This document shows positions 1-7,643 of a DNA stretch of 64,000 nucleotides, in pieces. A program made the position numbers and the translations under genes. Every line of letters begins with the position of its first letter. Within the stretch, counting starts at the first letter, position 1. This DNA comes from Luteimonas cucumeris (GTDB lineage: Bacteria > Pseudomonadota > Gammaproteobacteria > Xanthomonadales > Xanthomonadaceae). The notes beneath the pieces were generated by a model. That model saw only the letters and a program-made list of their open reading frames with translations. It did no database searches and had not been told where the DNA came from. The stretch is taken from the NCBI RefSeq assembly GCF_007830035.1, contig NZ_VLKN01000003.1, forward strand, positions 62,001-126,000. The letters run 5' to 3'.

Positions 1-87
1 TATCAGCGGCACCACATGGGTGGCGTCACCGAGCGCGGACAGGCGCAGCAGGCAGATCGAACGCGGCGGGGCAGGCGATGCGTGCAC
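1..87 (-). CDS. Glycosyltransferase family 9 (heptosyltransferase-like), N-terminal fragment
   Basis: Only the first 29 codons lie in the window; the gene continues to the left. Reading the minus strand from a GTG at 87-85, which follows an in-frame stop, gives a proline-rich lead and then ICLLRLSALGDATHVVPLI. That is the nucleotide-sugar-binding start typical of GT9 heptosyltransferases (R-L-S-A-L-G-D), which add sugars to the LPS core at the inner membrane. It diverges from the Kdo kinase gene at 107, which fits an LPS core locus. The GTG start is the only plausible one seen; no clear ribosome site precedes it. Whether it is WaaC, WaaF or another GT9 cannot be told from this piece. Confidence 0.7.
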   Translation of the reverse strand, partial: MHASPAPPRSICLLRLSALGDATHVVPLI

Positions 88-106
88 GTGTTGTTAGACT
101 CGTGGA

Positions 107-862
107 ATGACCGGGTTCGACGCCACCGAAGCACTGACGCCGTTCCGCGACGAGCGCGGACAGGGGATGGGCGCGATTCTGTTCGACGGCACGCGCCTGC
201 GGCAAGCCGAGCCCGACTGGTTCGTACCCTCGCAGTGGGGCGAGAAGGCCAGGCCGGTGCGCAGCGGCGGCCGCGGCGGCGCCTGGTTCGTCGATGGGCC
301 CTTCGGCGCCGCCGTGTTGCGCCATTACCTGCGCGGCGGCTGGATGGCCGCCTTCAGCCGCGACCGGCACCTGTGGCGCGGCAGCCGGCGCGTGCGCAGC
401 TTCGCCGAGTTCCAGCTGCTGCGCGAACTGATCCGGCGTGGCTTGCCGGTGCCGCGGCCGGTGGCGGCGCAATACGTCCGCGAGGGCTGGCGCTATCGCG
501 CGGCGATCCTGCTGGAACGGATCGACGGTGCGCGCTCGCTGGCCGAACGCGCGGCGACCGTCGGCCACGATGCACCGTGGGAGGAAACCGGTCGGCTGAT
601 CGCGCGCTTCCATCGCGCCGGCCTCGACCACGCCGACCTCAACGCCAGCAACATCCTGTTCGACACCCATGGCCACGGCTGGGTGATCGACCTGGATCGA
701 AGCCGGCTGCGCATTCCCGCCACGCGCTGGCGCGAAGGCAATCTGTCGCGGCTGCGCAGATCGCTGATGAAACTGCGCGGATCGCGCAGCGAAGCCGACG
801 TCGACGCGGACTTCGCGCGCCTGCGCAGCGCCTACCTCAATACCTGGAACCGGGGCTACTGA
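107..862 (+). CDS. kdkA: 3-deoxy-D-manno-octulosonic acid (Kdo) kinase KdkA
   Basis: This 251-aa protein phosphorylates the 4-OH of the Kdo residue on Kdo-lipid IVA during LPS core synthesis in the cytoplasm. It has a protein-kinase-like fold: a glycine-rich start (residues 53-58), a catalytic HADLN motif at 175-179, Asn182, and an IDLDRSR motif around 194-200 that supplies the metal-binding aspartate. Length matches the family. It diverges from a GT9 gene, as expected of an LPS core locus. Its stop shares one base with the start of the next gene (TGATG at 860-864), so the two are probably translationally coupled. Confidence 0.92.
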   Translation: MTGFDATEALTPFRDERGQGMGAILFDGTRLRQAEPDWFVPSQWGEKARPVRSGGRGGAWFVDGPFGAAVLRHYLRGGWMAAFSRDRHLWRGSRRVRSFAEFQLLRELIRRGLPVPRPVAAQYVREGWRYRAAILLERIDGARSLAERAATVGHDAPWEETGRLIARFHRAGLDHADLNASNILFDTHGHGWVIDLDRSRLRIPATRWREGNLSRLRRSLMKLRGSRSEADVDADFARLRSAYLNTWNRGY

Positions 863-1617
863 TGGGTTGGTCATTGCGCTTCCATGGCGTGGGCAATGCG
901 TCCGCGGTCGAACTCGGCTCGCCGATGGCGACGCTGGAGCGCGACGGCTCGCCATGGCTGACGATCGACTGCGGTGGCGAAGGCCTGACCGCGTACCAAG
1001 CGCATTACGGCGAGATGCCGCGCGCGCTGTTCGTCACCCACACCCATCTGGATCATGTCGCCGGTTTCGAGCGGCTGTTCGTCGCCAGTTTTTTCGACCA
1101 GGCGCGTCGCGGACGGGTGCGCCTGTACGTGCCGGCGACGGTGGTGCCGCTGTTGCACCAGCGTGTCGGCGACTATCCGAACGCGCTGGCCGAGGGCGGT
1201 GCGAACTTCTGGGATGCGTTCCAGGTGGTTCCGGTCGGTGCCGCGTTCTGGCACGACGGCGTGCGCCTGGAAGTATTCCCGGCCCGGCATCACTGGCCCG
1301 AGACCGCGTTCGGCCTACGCCTGCGTGGCAGCGTGGTATGGACTGGCGACACCCGGCCGATTCCGGAGGCGCTGGCGAAATTCGCAGGCGCCGGCGAGCA
1401 GGTCGCGCATGATTGCGCGCTGCACGGCAATCCATCGCACAGCGGCATCGACGATCTGGAGCGTGAATACCCGCGCGAACTGCTCGACCGCTGCCTGCTC
1501 TACCACTACGGCAGCCACGGCGAAGGCGAGGCACTGGCCGCACGCGGTTACCGCGTCGCCCGTCCCGGCGAAGTCGTGGCGCTGGCCGATCCATCGACGC
1601 CGGCACTGGAGTCCTGA
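862..1617 (+). CDS. MBL-fold metallo-hydrolase (ribonuclease Z-like)
   Basis: A 251-aa beta-lactamase-fold protein with the zinc motif THTHLDH at residues 59-65, further histidines at about 144-145 (RHH) and an Asp in the GDTRPIP motif, and a late His in the YHYGSH segment. This set matches the RNase Z/ElaC branch of the superfamily, but the tRNA-binding exosite arm is not evident, so RNase Z activity is not claimed. It starts in the stop codon of kdkA and its own stop overlaps the moaA start by one base (TGATG at 1615-1619), placing it in one transcription unit with both. Substrate unknown. Confidence 0.8.
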   Translation: MGWSLRFHGVGNASAVELGSPMATLERDGSPWLTIDCGGEGLTAYQAHYGEMPRALFVTHTHLDHVAGFERLFVASFFDQARRGRVRLYVPATVVPLLHQRVGDYPNALAEGGANFWDAFQVVPVGAAFWHDGVRLEVFPARHHWPETAFGLRLRGSVVWTGDTRPIPEALAKFAGAGEQVAHDCALHGNPSHSGIDDLEREYPRELLDRCLLYHYGSHGEGEALAARGYRVARPGEVVALADPSTPALES

Positions 1618-2639
1618 TGAGCGCGCTGCCGCGCAATGCAATGCTGCCGGTCGACGCGCTGGGCCGCCCGCTGCGCGACCTGCGCCTGTCGGTGATCGAG
1701 GCCTGCAACTTCCGCTGTCCGTATTGCATGCCGGCGGACCGGATCGCCGACGACCACGGACTGGAGGCGTCGTCGCGCCTGTCATTCGATGAAATCGAAG
1801 TGCTGGTGCGCGGTTTCGTCCGGCTGGGCGTCAGCAAGCTGCGCCTGACCGGTGGCGAGCCCTTGTTGCGCAAGCATCTGCCGCAACTGATCGCACGGCT
1901 GTCGAGGATCGACGGCATCGAAGACCTGGCATTGACCACCAATGGTTCTCTGCTGGCAAAGCAGGCGGCCGCGCTGCGCGAGGCCGGCCTGCGTCGCCTG
2001 ACCGTCAGCCTGGACGCGCTCGATGCGGACGTGTTCCGGAAGCTGTCGGGCGGGCGCGGCGAAGTCGCCGACGTGCTGGCCGGCATCGCCGCAGCCGAAC
2101 AGGCCGGCTTCGCGCCGATCAAGCTCAACTGCGTCGTGCAGCGCGGCGTCAACGACGACCAGGTACTGCCGCTGCTCGAACGTTTCCGCGGCAGCGGTCA
2201 TATCGTCCGCTTCATCGAATACATGGACGTGGGCACCTGCAATGGCTGGGACGCGTCGCGCGTTGTGCCTTCGGCGGAGCTGCGGGACCGCATCCATGCG
2301 CGCTGGCCGTTGACCGCGCTGGATCCCAATTACCGGGGCGAGGTGGCGTCACGCTATGCGTTCGCGGGCGGCGCCGGCGAGGTCGGTTTCGTCAGTTCCG
2401 TGAGCGCGCCGTTCTGCGGGGACTGCCATCGTGCCCGCGTGTCGGCGGAGGGCAGGCTGTACACCTGCCTGTTCGCCGGCGAGGGCAGGGACCTGCGGGC
2501 GATGCTGCAGCAGGGTGAAGCCGCGTTTTCCGAACATGTCGCAGGCCTCTGGTCGCGGCGCGCGGATCGTTACAGCGAACTGCGTGGCGCGCGGGACGTT
2601 TCGCGCAAGCATGTCGAGATGTTCCTGGTCGGAGGTTGA
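1617..2639 (+). CDS. moaA: GTP 3',8-cyclase MoaA
   Basis: Radical SAM enzyme (340 aa) that rearranges GTP to 3',8-cyclo-7,8-dihydroGTP, the first committed intermediate of molybdenum cofactor synthesis. The SAM cluster motif is Cys30-x3-Cys34-x2-Cys37, followed by the TGGEPLLR segment. The second, substrate-binding 4Fe-4S cluster is Cys267-x2-Cys270-x13-Cys284. The chain ends in Val-Gly-Gly, the conserved double-glycine tail required for activity. It overlaps the upstream hydrolase by one base and heads the moaA-moaC-moaD-moaE cluster. No moaB/mog or moeA gene is present here. Confidence 0.97.
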   Translation: MSALPRNAMLPVDALGRPLRDLRLSVIEACNFRCPYCMPADRIADDHGLEASSRLSFDEIEVLVRGFVRLGVSKLRLTGGEPLLRKHLPQLIARLSRIDGIEDLALTTNGSLLAKQAAALREAGLRRLTVSLDALDADVFRKLSGGRGEVADVLAGIAAAEQAGFAPIKLNCVVQRGVNDDQVLPLLERFRGSGHIVRFIEYMDVGTCNGWDASRVVPSAELRDRIHARWPLTALDPNYRGEVASRYAFAGGAGEVGFVSSVSAPFCGDCHRARVSAEGRLYTCLFAGEGRDLRAMLQQGEAAFSEHVAGLWSRRADRYSELRGARDVSRKHVEMFLVGG

Positions 2640-2649
2640 TTTGAAAGCT

Positions 2650-2673
2650 GTCATTCCGCTTCGCGGGAATGAC
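2650..2673. repeat. Short REP-like palindrome (GTCATTCC...GGAATGAC)
   Basis: Between moaA and moaC, GTCATTCC and GGAATGAC pair around a short CG-rich centre. A longer and perfect version of the same motif occurs at 43845-43878 and a decayed one at 21373-21401, so this is a dispersed repeat, not a locus-specific site. In the moa mRNA it would form a hairpin between the first two cistrons. Confidence 0.7.
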
Positions 2674-2696
2674 GACGGCTCAAGCCAAGGGAAACA

Positions 2697-3191
2697 ATGA
2701 AGAAATCCGCAACTCAGAAGCTGACGCACATCGATCCTGACGGCCGCCCCGCCATGGTCGATGTATCGGAAAAGGCCGTCACCGCGCGCGCGGCCACGGC
2801 CGAATGTCGCGTCCGCTTTCCGGTCGCGGTGGCGGGACAACTGCGCAAGAGCGCTCTGAAGAGTGCCAAAGGCGGCATCGTCGAGACCGCGATCATTGCC
2901 GGCACCATGGCGGTCAAGCGCACCTGTGAGCTGATCCCGTTCTGCCACCCGCTGCCGATCGACGGTTGTCGTATCGCCATCGACTGGCACGGCGAGCGCG
3001 AACTGCGCATCGAATGTACTGTGAAGACCACGCATCGCACTGGCGTCGAGATGGAGGCGTTGACCGGTGCCACGATTGCCGCGCTGACCGTGTACGACAT
3101 GTGCAAGGCGCTGTCGCACGCGATCGTGCTTGGCCCGGCCAGGCTGCTGGGCAAGCGTGGCGGCAAGCGCGATTTCGGAAAAGACCGATGA
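2697..3191 (+). CDS. moaC: Cyclic pyranopterin monophosphate synthase MoaC
   Basis: Converts MoaA's cyclo-dihydroGTP to cyclic pyranopterin monophosphate. The 164-aa protein shows the family blocks [19 protein letters not shown], the active-site segment [10 protein letters not shown], and the [13 protein letters not shown] block followed by YDMCKAL. Length is normal. The start at 2697 follows an AAGGGA-type ribosome site. The last codons overlap the moaD start (ATGA at 3188-3191), indicating translational coupling. Confidence 0.97.
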   Translation: MKKSATQKLTHIDPDGRPAMVDVSEKAVTARAATAECRVRFPVAVAGQLRKSALKSAKGGIVETAIIAGTMAVKRTCELIPFCHPLPIDGCRIAIDWHGERELRIECTVKTTHRTGVEMEALTGATIAALTVYDMCKALSHAIVLGPARLLGKRGGKRDFGKDR

Positions 3192-3430
3192 CGCGAGTGA
3201 ACGTGTTGTACTTCGCCAGCCTGCGCGACGCCGCGGGTGTGGCCAGCGAGGCCGTCGAATCGGATGCGACGGATCTACAGGCACTGTATGGAGAACTGCG
3301 GACCCGCCATGGATTCACGTTACTCGTCGATCGTCTGCGCGTGGCGACGGATGGTGCGTTCGCACGTTGGAGCGATGGCCTGCGCGAAGGCAGTGAAGTC
3401 GCGTTCATTCCGCCTGTCAGCGGAGGCTGA
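3188..3430 (+). CDS. moaD: Molybdopterin synthase sulfur-carrier subunit MoaD
   Basis: An 80-aa ubiquitin-like protein ending in the obligatory Gly-Gly, the site of adenylation and thiocarboxylation through which it donates sulfur to molybdopterin. The [10 protein letters not shown] end is diagnostic. It begins in the moaC stop (ATGA) and its stop directly abuts the moaE start. A GGAGG inside its last codons (about 3421-3425) would serve as the moaE ribosome site. Confidence 0.93.
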   Translation: MTRVNVLYFASLRDAAGVASEAVESDATDLQALYGELRTRHGFTLLVDRLRVATDGAFARWSDGLREGSEVAFIPPVSGG

Positions 3431-3847
3431 ATGAAGCGTTTCAGCCTGTCCGATCGCACCTTCGATGTCGTCGCCATGCGCGGGGCGCTGCTTGACGCAC
3501 ACGCGGGCGCCTTCGCCAGTTTCGAAGGCTGGGTCCGCGACCACAACGAGGGCCGTTCCGTGGACGGCCTTCGCTATGAAGCCTACGTTGCTCTCGCAGA
3601 AAGCGAAGGCGAGCGCGTGCTGGACGAAGCGCTGGCCAGGTTCGACATCGTCGACGCGCGCTGCATGCATCGCATCGGCGACCTGGCGATCGGCGATCTG
3701 GCGGTGTGGGTCGGCGTGTCGGCCGCGCATCGGGACGCCGCCTTCGCCGCCTGCCGTTACATCATCGACGAAGTGAAATCACGCGTGCCGATCTGGAAGC
3801 AAGAGCGCTACGTCGATGGCGTCGCGGGATGGCTGCATCCGGAGTGA
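3431..3847 (+). CDS. moaE: Molybdopterin synthase catalytic subunit MoaE
   Basis: Forms the heterotetramer with MoaD and inserts two sulfurs into cyclic pyranopterin monophosphate. The 138-aa sequence carries the GWVRDHNEGR motif (RxHN-like substrate segment), the MHRIGDLAIGD block and the late catalytic KSRVPIWKQE block with its conserved lysines. It is the last gene of the moa cluster; a stem-loop follows at 3951. Confidence 0.95.
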   Translation: MKRFSLSDRTFDVVAMRGALLDAHAGAFASFEGWVRDHNEGRSVDGLRYEAYVALAESEGERVLDEALARFDIVDARCMHRIGDLAIGDLAVWVGVSAAHRDAAFAACRYIIDEVKSRVPIWKQERYVDGVAGWLHPE

Positions 3848-3950
3848 TCCTCGCAACTTTCCTGATCGGAGGTGCAACCCGGCGCGTTCCCCTCTGCCTG
3901 CGCCGGTTCATGTGCGCGAAAAAAGCCGATCCTCTCCCGGCTTCGGCCAT

Positions 3951-3970
3951 CTCTCCCGTAAAAGGGAGAG
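3951..3970. other. Stem-loop after moaE and after the SRP RNA
   Basis: CTCTCCC pairs with GGGAGAG around GTAAAA. It sits about 100 nt after moaE and about 33 nt beyond the 3' end of the minus-strand SRP RNA, so it could stop either transcript. No uridine run follows on either strand, so termination is only a guess. The stretch 3848-3950 holds nothing else recognised. Confidence 0.4.
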
Positions 3971-4002
3971 GGAAAATCGTGAACGGTTCTTCAGATGGAG
4001 GC

Positions 4003-4104
4003 GACCCCGCCGGCTGACCTCGGCACCCGCGTCGATCGATACCGTTGCTGCCTTCCGGCCCTGGCGGGGTTTTCGACCTAGCGTCGCGAGGGGCCGACGG
4101 GGCC
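4003..4104 (-). ncRNA. ffs: Signal recognition particle RNA (4.5S type)
   Basis: The minus strand carries the conserved SRP domain IV core CCAGGGCCGGAAGGCAGCA (around 4048-4065), which binds the Ffh M domain. The ends form a continuous 12-bp helix: GGCCCCGUCGGC at the 5' end (4104-4093) pairs with GCCGGCGGGGUC at the 3' end (4014-4003), with only G-U wobbles. Length of about 102 nt suits the small bacterial form. It lies 36 nt downstream of tRNA-Ser on the same strand and next to dnaX, a neighbour seen in many bacteria. End positions are set by the helix and could be off by a few bases. Confidence 0.9.
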
Positions 4105-4140
4105 ACCATTGAAACGACATCGCGTCACGACGCGAATTAA

Positions 4141-4233
4141 TGGCGGAGAGAGGGGGATTCGAACCCCCGAAGCGCGGTTTAGACGCTTACACACTTTCCA
4201 GGCGTGCTCCTTCAACCACTCGGACACCTCTCC
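4141..4233 (-). tRNA. tRNA-Ser(GGA)
   Basis: A class II tRNA with a long variable arm. The acceptor stem GGAGAGG pairs with UCUCUCC, followed by discriminator G and an encoded CCA (4143-4141). The T arm is GGGGG UUCGAAU CCCCC. The anticodon GGA is at 4199-4197 and reads UCC/UCU serine codons. A good promoter lies upstream at 4276-4304. Confidence 0.97.
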
Positions 4234-4275
4234 GCTGGACCTGAAGGCAGCTTCCGGCAACGCTCAGGGGCGCAG

Positions 4276-4304
4276 ATTCTAGCCGCGGCGGGCATTTGGA
4301 ACAA
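4276..4304 (-). promoter_or_regulatory. Sigma-70 promoter for tRNA-Ser (and perhaps SRP RNA)
   Basis: On the minus strand TTGTTC (4304-4299), a 17-base spacer and TAGAAT (4281-4276) make a near-consensus promoter. Transcription would start near 4269, leaving a leader of about 36 nt before the tRNA. No separate promoter was recognised between tRNA and ffs, so co-transcription is possible. Confidence 0.65.
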
Positions 4305-4356
4305 GCGACGCGCCATCCGTCGCGGTCCGTGCGAACGCGCATGGCAGAATGGGCGT

Positions 4357-6084
4357 ATGTCCTACCTCGTCCTCGCCCGCAAGTGGCGCCCCAAGCGTTT
4401 CGCCGAACTGGTCGGGCAGGAGCACGTGGTGCGCGCGCTGACCAATGCGCTGGATACCGGCCGCGTGCACCACGCGTTCCTGTTCACCGGCACGCGCGGC
4501 GTCGGCAAGACCACCATCGCCCGCATCTTCGCCAAGTCGCTGAACTGCGAGCAGGGCACGTCGGCCGAGCCCTGCGGCGAGTGCGCGACCTGCCAGGCGA
4601 TCGACGCCGGCCGCTTCATCGACCTCCTGGAGATCGACGCGGCCTCCAACACCGGCGTCGACGACGTGCGCGAGGTGATCGACAACGCGCAGTACATGCC
4701 TTCGCGAGGCCGCGTGAAGGTCTACCTGATCGACGAAGTCCACATGCTGTCCAAGTCGGCATTCAACGCTCTGTTGAAGACGCTGGAGGAACCGCCCGGC
4801 CACGTGAAATTCCTGTTGGCCACCACCGACCCGCAGAAGCTGCCGGTGACGGTGCTGTCGCGCTGCCTGCAGTTCAACCTGAAGCGGCTGGACGAGCAGC
4901 AGATCGGCGGGCAGATCACGAAGATCCTGGACGCCGAAGGCATCGCCGTCGAAGCCGGTGCGATCCGGCAGCTGGCCAAGGCCGCCGACGGCAGCCTGCG
5001 CGACGGCCTGTCGCTGCTCGACCAGGCGATCGCCTATACCGGCGCCAATGCGGCTGACGGCCTGCTGGCCGACGCCACGGTGGCGGCCATGCTCGGTACG
5101 GTCGACCGCACCCGCGTCGGTGCGCTGCTCGACGCCCTGGCGTCCGGCGACGGCGAAGGCCTGCTTGCGGAAGTCGCCGCGCTGGCCGAATTCTCGCCGG
5201 ACTGGGGCAGCATCCTCGACGCGCTGGCCGATGGCCTGCACCGCGTGCAGGTGAAGCAGCTGGTGCCCGGCGCAGGCATCGAGACCGATGCCATCGACAT
5301 CGCGTCACTGGCATCCGCGCTGCGTCCGGAAGTCGTGCAGCTGTGGTACCAGATGGCGCTGAACGGTCGCCGCGACCTGCATCTGGCCCCTAGTCCGCGC
5401 GCGGGTTTCGAGATGAGCGTCCTGCGCATGCTGGCATTCCGTCCGGCAGAGGGCGGTGCTGCCGCAGCGACAGGCTCGGCACCTGCCACGGCTACGCCGC
5501 GTTTGACCGGCGCCGCTGCCGCTAAAGCCGCTCTTGCGACCGAGACCCGCAGCGCCAGGCCGGCGCACGCTGCGGTCTCTGCACCGATGCCGTCGCCGCC
5601 ATCGCCACCTGCAGCACCGCCGCCGCCGCCGCCCACAAGGCAGGCGATGCCGATCGCATCACTGGCACCAGCACCCGCACCCTCCGCCACATCGATCGCG
5701 ATCGATGGCGAACGCTGGCTGGAACTGGTCGACTCGATCGCGCTGAAAGGCCCGGCCAGGGTGCTGGCCTTGCATGCGGCGTTCGTCGGCCATGCCGACA
5801 ACGTGCTCCGGCTGTCGCTGCCGGCCAGCGACGACCACCTGTGCTCGCCGCTGATGGTCCAGCAACTTGCCGATGCGCTGGCGCCGAAACTCGGCGGCGT
5901 GCCGCAGATCCAGTTCGAGACCGCCGCCGGCAACGGCGAAACCCTGCATCAGCGCCACGAGCGCCAGCGCGACGCACGGCAGGCCGCGGCCGAGGAAACC
6001 TTCATGGCCGACCCGGCCGTGCGCCACCTCATGCAGCACGGCGCCAGGCTGGTGCCCGATTCCATCCGACCTTTCGACGAGTAG
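4357..6084 (+). CDS. dnaX: DNA polymerase III subunit gamma/tau
   Basis: Clamp-loader ATPase, 575 aa. Walker A is GTRGVGKT at 45-52, the zinc ligands are Cys64, Cys73, Cys76 and Cys79, the Walker B-type DEVH is at 126-129 and the sensor SRC at 168-170. A Pro/Ala-rich linker (about 400-445) leads to the C-terminal tau region. The start at 4357 was chosen because it gives the usual MSYLVLARKWRP N-terminus; an upstream in-frame extension would run through the tRNA. No A-AAA-AAG-type slippery run was seen, so how or whether gamma is made is unclear. It is followed closely by ybaB, then recR. Confidence 0.97.
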   Translation: MSYLVLARKWRPKRFAELVGQEHVVRALTNALDTGRVHHAFLFTGTRGVGKTTIARIFAKSLNCEQGTSAEPCGECATCQAIDAGRFIDLLEIDAASNTGVDDVREVIDNAQYMPSRGRVKVYLIDEVHMLSKSAFNALLKTLEEPPGHVKFLLATTDPQKLPVTVLSRCLQFNLKRLDEQQIGGQITKILDAEGIAVEAGAIRQLAKAADGSLRDGLSLLDQAIAYTGANAADGLLADATVAAMLGTVDRTRVGALLDALASGDGEGLLAEVAALAEFSPDWGSILDALADGLHRVQVKQLVPGAGIETDAIDIASLASALRPEVVQLWYQMALNGRRDLHLAPSPRAGFEMSVLRMLAFRPAEGGAAAATGSAPATATPRLTGAAAAKAALATETRSARPAHAAVSAPMPSPPSPPAAPPPPPPTRQAMPIASLAPAPAPSATSIAIDGERWLELVDSIALKGPARVLALHAAFVGHADNVLRLSLPASDDHLCSPLMVQQLADALAPKLGGVPQIQFETAAGNGETLHQRHERQRDARQAAAEETFMADPAVRHLMQHGARLVPDSIRPFDE

Positions 6085-6090
6085 ACCGAC

Positions 6091-6411
6091 ATGCGTGGAA
6101 ACATTGCCCAATTGATGCAGCAGGCGCAGAAGATGCAGGAAAACCTGCAGCGTGCGCAGGAAGAACTGGCGCAGCTGGAAGTCACCGGCAACGCTGGCGG
6201 CGGCATGGTCAGCGTGACCATCAGCGGCCGCATGGAGTGCCGCAAGGTGCGTATCGACCCGAGCGTGCTGTCCGATCCGGAGATGGCCGAGGACCTGATC
6301 GCCGCCGCGTTCAACGACGCGGTCAACAAGGCCAATGCCGAATCGCAGCAGCGCATGGGCGCGGCGACGGCCGGCATGCCGGTGCCGCCGGGAATGAAGC
6401 TGCCGTTCTGA
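6091..6411 (+). CDS. ybaB: YbaB/EbfC nucleoid-associated protein
   Basis: A 106-aa small helical DNA-binding protein. It has the N-terminal M-x-Q-AQKMQ coiled segment, a central [19 protein letters not shown] block and the characteristic Pro/Met-rich end [10 protein letters not shown]. It lies six bases after dnaX and before recR, the standard order, and is presumably co-transcribed with both. Confidence 0.95.
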   Translation: MRGNIAQLMQQAQKMQENLQRAQEELAQLEVTGNAGGGMVSVTISGRMECRKVRIDPSVLSDPEMAEDLIAAAFNDAVNKANAESQQRMGAATAGMPVPPGMKLPF

Positions 6412-6416
6412 AACGC

Positions 6417-6503
6417 GTGATTGGTGATTCGTGATGGGTGATTCGAAAGAGTAAAAGCCCGCGGCGCACCTTTACCAATCACCCATCGCGAATCACGAAT
6501 CAC
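6417..6503. repeat. Paired-arm hairpin repeat, GTGATT type (between ybaB and recR)
   Basis: The left arm (6417-6445) is built of imperfect GTGATTG/GTGATTC units. The right arm (about 6473-6503) is its imperfect reverse complement. The spacer holds GAAAGAGTAAAAGCCCGC and CCTTTAC. It fills nearly the whole ybaB-recR gap and would fold in the operon mRNA. Related elements: 7105, 17617, 29688, 41643. Confidence 0.75.
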
Positions 6504-6509
6504 CGACCC

Positions 6510-7103
6510 ATGTCCTCGCTACTCGAACAACTGATCGAAGCCTTCCGCGTGCTTCCCGGTGTAGGCCAGAAAACCGCGCAGCGGATGGCCTATCACGTGC
6601 TGGAGCGCGAGCGCGAGGGCGGCAAACGGCTGTCTGAGGCCCTGGCTACGGCGATCGAACGCATCGGCCATTGCGTGCGCTGCCGCGATTTCAGCGAAAC
6701 CGAAGTGTGCGTGACCTGCGCCAGCGCCGCGCGCGACGCGTTCCAGTTATGTGCGGTGGAATCGCCGGCCGACCGGCTCGCGATCGAACAGGCCACGGGT
6801 TATCGCGGCCTGTATTTCATCCTGCAGGGTCGGCTCAGCCCGCTCGACGGCATCGGCCCGCGCGAGCTCGGTCTCGACCAGCTGTCGATGCGACTGGCGG
6901 AAGGCGAAGTGCAGGAACTGATCATCGCCACCAACCCGACCGTGGAAGGCGAGGCAACCGCGCATTACCTGGCGCAGCTCGCGCGTCAGCACGGCGTGCG
7001 CCCGAGCCGGCTGGCGCATGGCGTGCCGCTGGGCGGTGAACTCGAGTACGTGGATCGCGGTACCTTGTCGCATGCGTTCGGCAGTCGCAGCGAGATGCCC
7101 TAG
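6510..7103 (+). CDS. recR: Recombination mediator RecR
   Basis: Works with RecO (encoded at 38136) to load RecA onto SSB-coated gaps. The 197-aa protein has the helix-hairpin-helix [13 protein letters not shown] (15-27), a zinc finger Cys55-x2-Cys58-x8-Cys67-x2-Cys70, and a Toprim domain with [14 protein letters not shown]. Start 6510 gives the standard N-terminus and lies just beyond the hairpin repeat. Confidence 0.97.
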   Translation: MSSLLEQLIEAFRVLPGVGQKTAQRMAYHVLEREREGGKRLSEALATAIERIGHCVRCRDFSETEVCVTCASAARDAFQLCAVESPADRLAIEQATGYRGLYFILQGRLSPLDGIGPRELGLDQLSMRLAEGEVQELIIATNPTVEGEATAHYLAQLARQHGVRPSRLAHGVPLGGELEYVDRGTLSHAFGSRSEMP

Positions 7104-7104
7104 A

Positions 7105-7186
7105 GCCGGGAACCAGGAATCGGGAGAGCCTGCGCGACGCTGTCTTTGCCTTTACGATTCCCGACTCCCCATTCCCGATTCCCGAC
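7105..7186. repeat. Paired-arm hairpin repeat, GGGAATC type (recR to HIT gene)
   Basis: The left arm (7105-7126) carries GGGAA/GGAATC units. The right arm (7155-7186) carries CGATTCCC, GACTCCCC, ATTCCC and GATTCCCGAC units, and the arms pair imperfectly. The spacer contains GCGCGACGC and TTTGCCTTTAC. It ends three bases before the next start codon and so would overlap that gene's ribosome-binding region. Confidence 0.75.
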
Positions 7187-7189
7187 CTC

Positions 7190-7537
7190 ATGGACACCCT
7201 CTTCCACAAGATCATCCGCCGCGAAATCCCGGCCGACATCGTCTACGAGGACGAGCACCTGATCGCGTTCCGCGACATCGCGCCGCAGGCGCCGGTGCAC
7301 GTGTTGTTCGTGCCGAAGACGTCGATCGCCACGCTCAACGATCTGCGCGCCGAGCAGGCGGAGATCGTCGGGCGCCTGGCCTTCGCCGCCGCCGAGTACG
7401 CCAGGCGCGAAGGTTTCGACGAGGACGGCTACCGCATCGTCATGAACTGCAATGCGCATGCCGGGCAGACCGTGTACCAGATGCACCTGCATCTGCTGGC
7501 GGGTGCGCCGCTCGGGCGATTCGGTACGCCTGCCTGA
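7190..7537 (+). CDS. HIT-family purine nucleoside phosphoramidase-like protein
   Basis: A 115-aa histidine-triad protein of the HinT branch, expected to hydrolyse AMP-N linkages such as adenosine phosphoramidates. The N-terminal block LFHKIIRREIPADIVYEDE and the FVPK strand are typical. The triad reads Gln97-Met-His99-Leu-His101, so the usual first His is Gln while the nucleophilic His and the third His are kept. The chain ends soon after the triad. It has little room for its own ribosome site because a hairpin repeat ends at 7186. Confidence 0.88.
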   Translation: MDTLFHKIIRREIPADIVYEDEHLIAFRDIAPQAPVHVLFVPKTSIATLNDLRAEQAEIVGRLAFAAAEYARREGFDEDGYRIVMNCNAHAGQTVYQMHLHLLAGAPLGRFGTPA

Positions 7538-7602
7538 CGCGACTCAGCGGCGCACGGACGCGGGAGATGGCCCACGCCGTGTGCGCAGATGTTCCGCGAC
7601 AC

Positions 7603-7632
7603 CGTAGCTCGGGTAAGCGCAGTGCATCCGGG
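7603..7632. repeat. Dispersed repeat GTAGCTCGGGTAAGCGCAG type
   Basis: CGTAGCTCGGGTAAGCGCAG followed by TGCATCCGGG lies between the convergent HIT and slp genes. The reverse complement of a close relative is at 49151-49179. Such GTAGCCCGGGTAAG motifs recur in intergenic regions of several proteobacteria; the role here is unknown. Confidence 0.55.
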
Positions 7633-7643
7633 ATCGCGTCCCG

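Noticed and set aside
16-861. Upstream in-frame extension of the MBL hydrolase through kdkA
   Set aside because: The extension is arginine-rich nonsense in another frame of kdkA; the start at 862 gives a normal family N-terminus.
862-1617. Calling the MBL protein ribonuclease Z
   Set aside because: The core motif fits, but no tRNA-binding arm is evident and the context is LPS and cofactor genes.
4204-4356. Longer dnaX start
   Set aside because: It would translate through tRNA-Ser and its promoter; the ATG at 4357 gives the conserved N-terminus.
5600-5680. Programmed frameshift site for the gamma form of DnaX
   Set aside because: No A-AAA-AAG or similar slippery run was seen in the linker region, only GC-rich proline codons.
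7105-7186. CRISPR-like array from repeated GATTCCC units
   Set aside because: Units are 6-10 bases with no spacers of constant size and no cas genes; they form hairpin arms instead. The same holds at 29688-29811.
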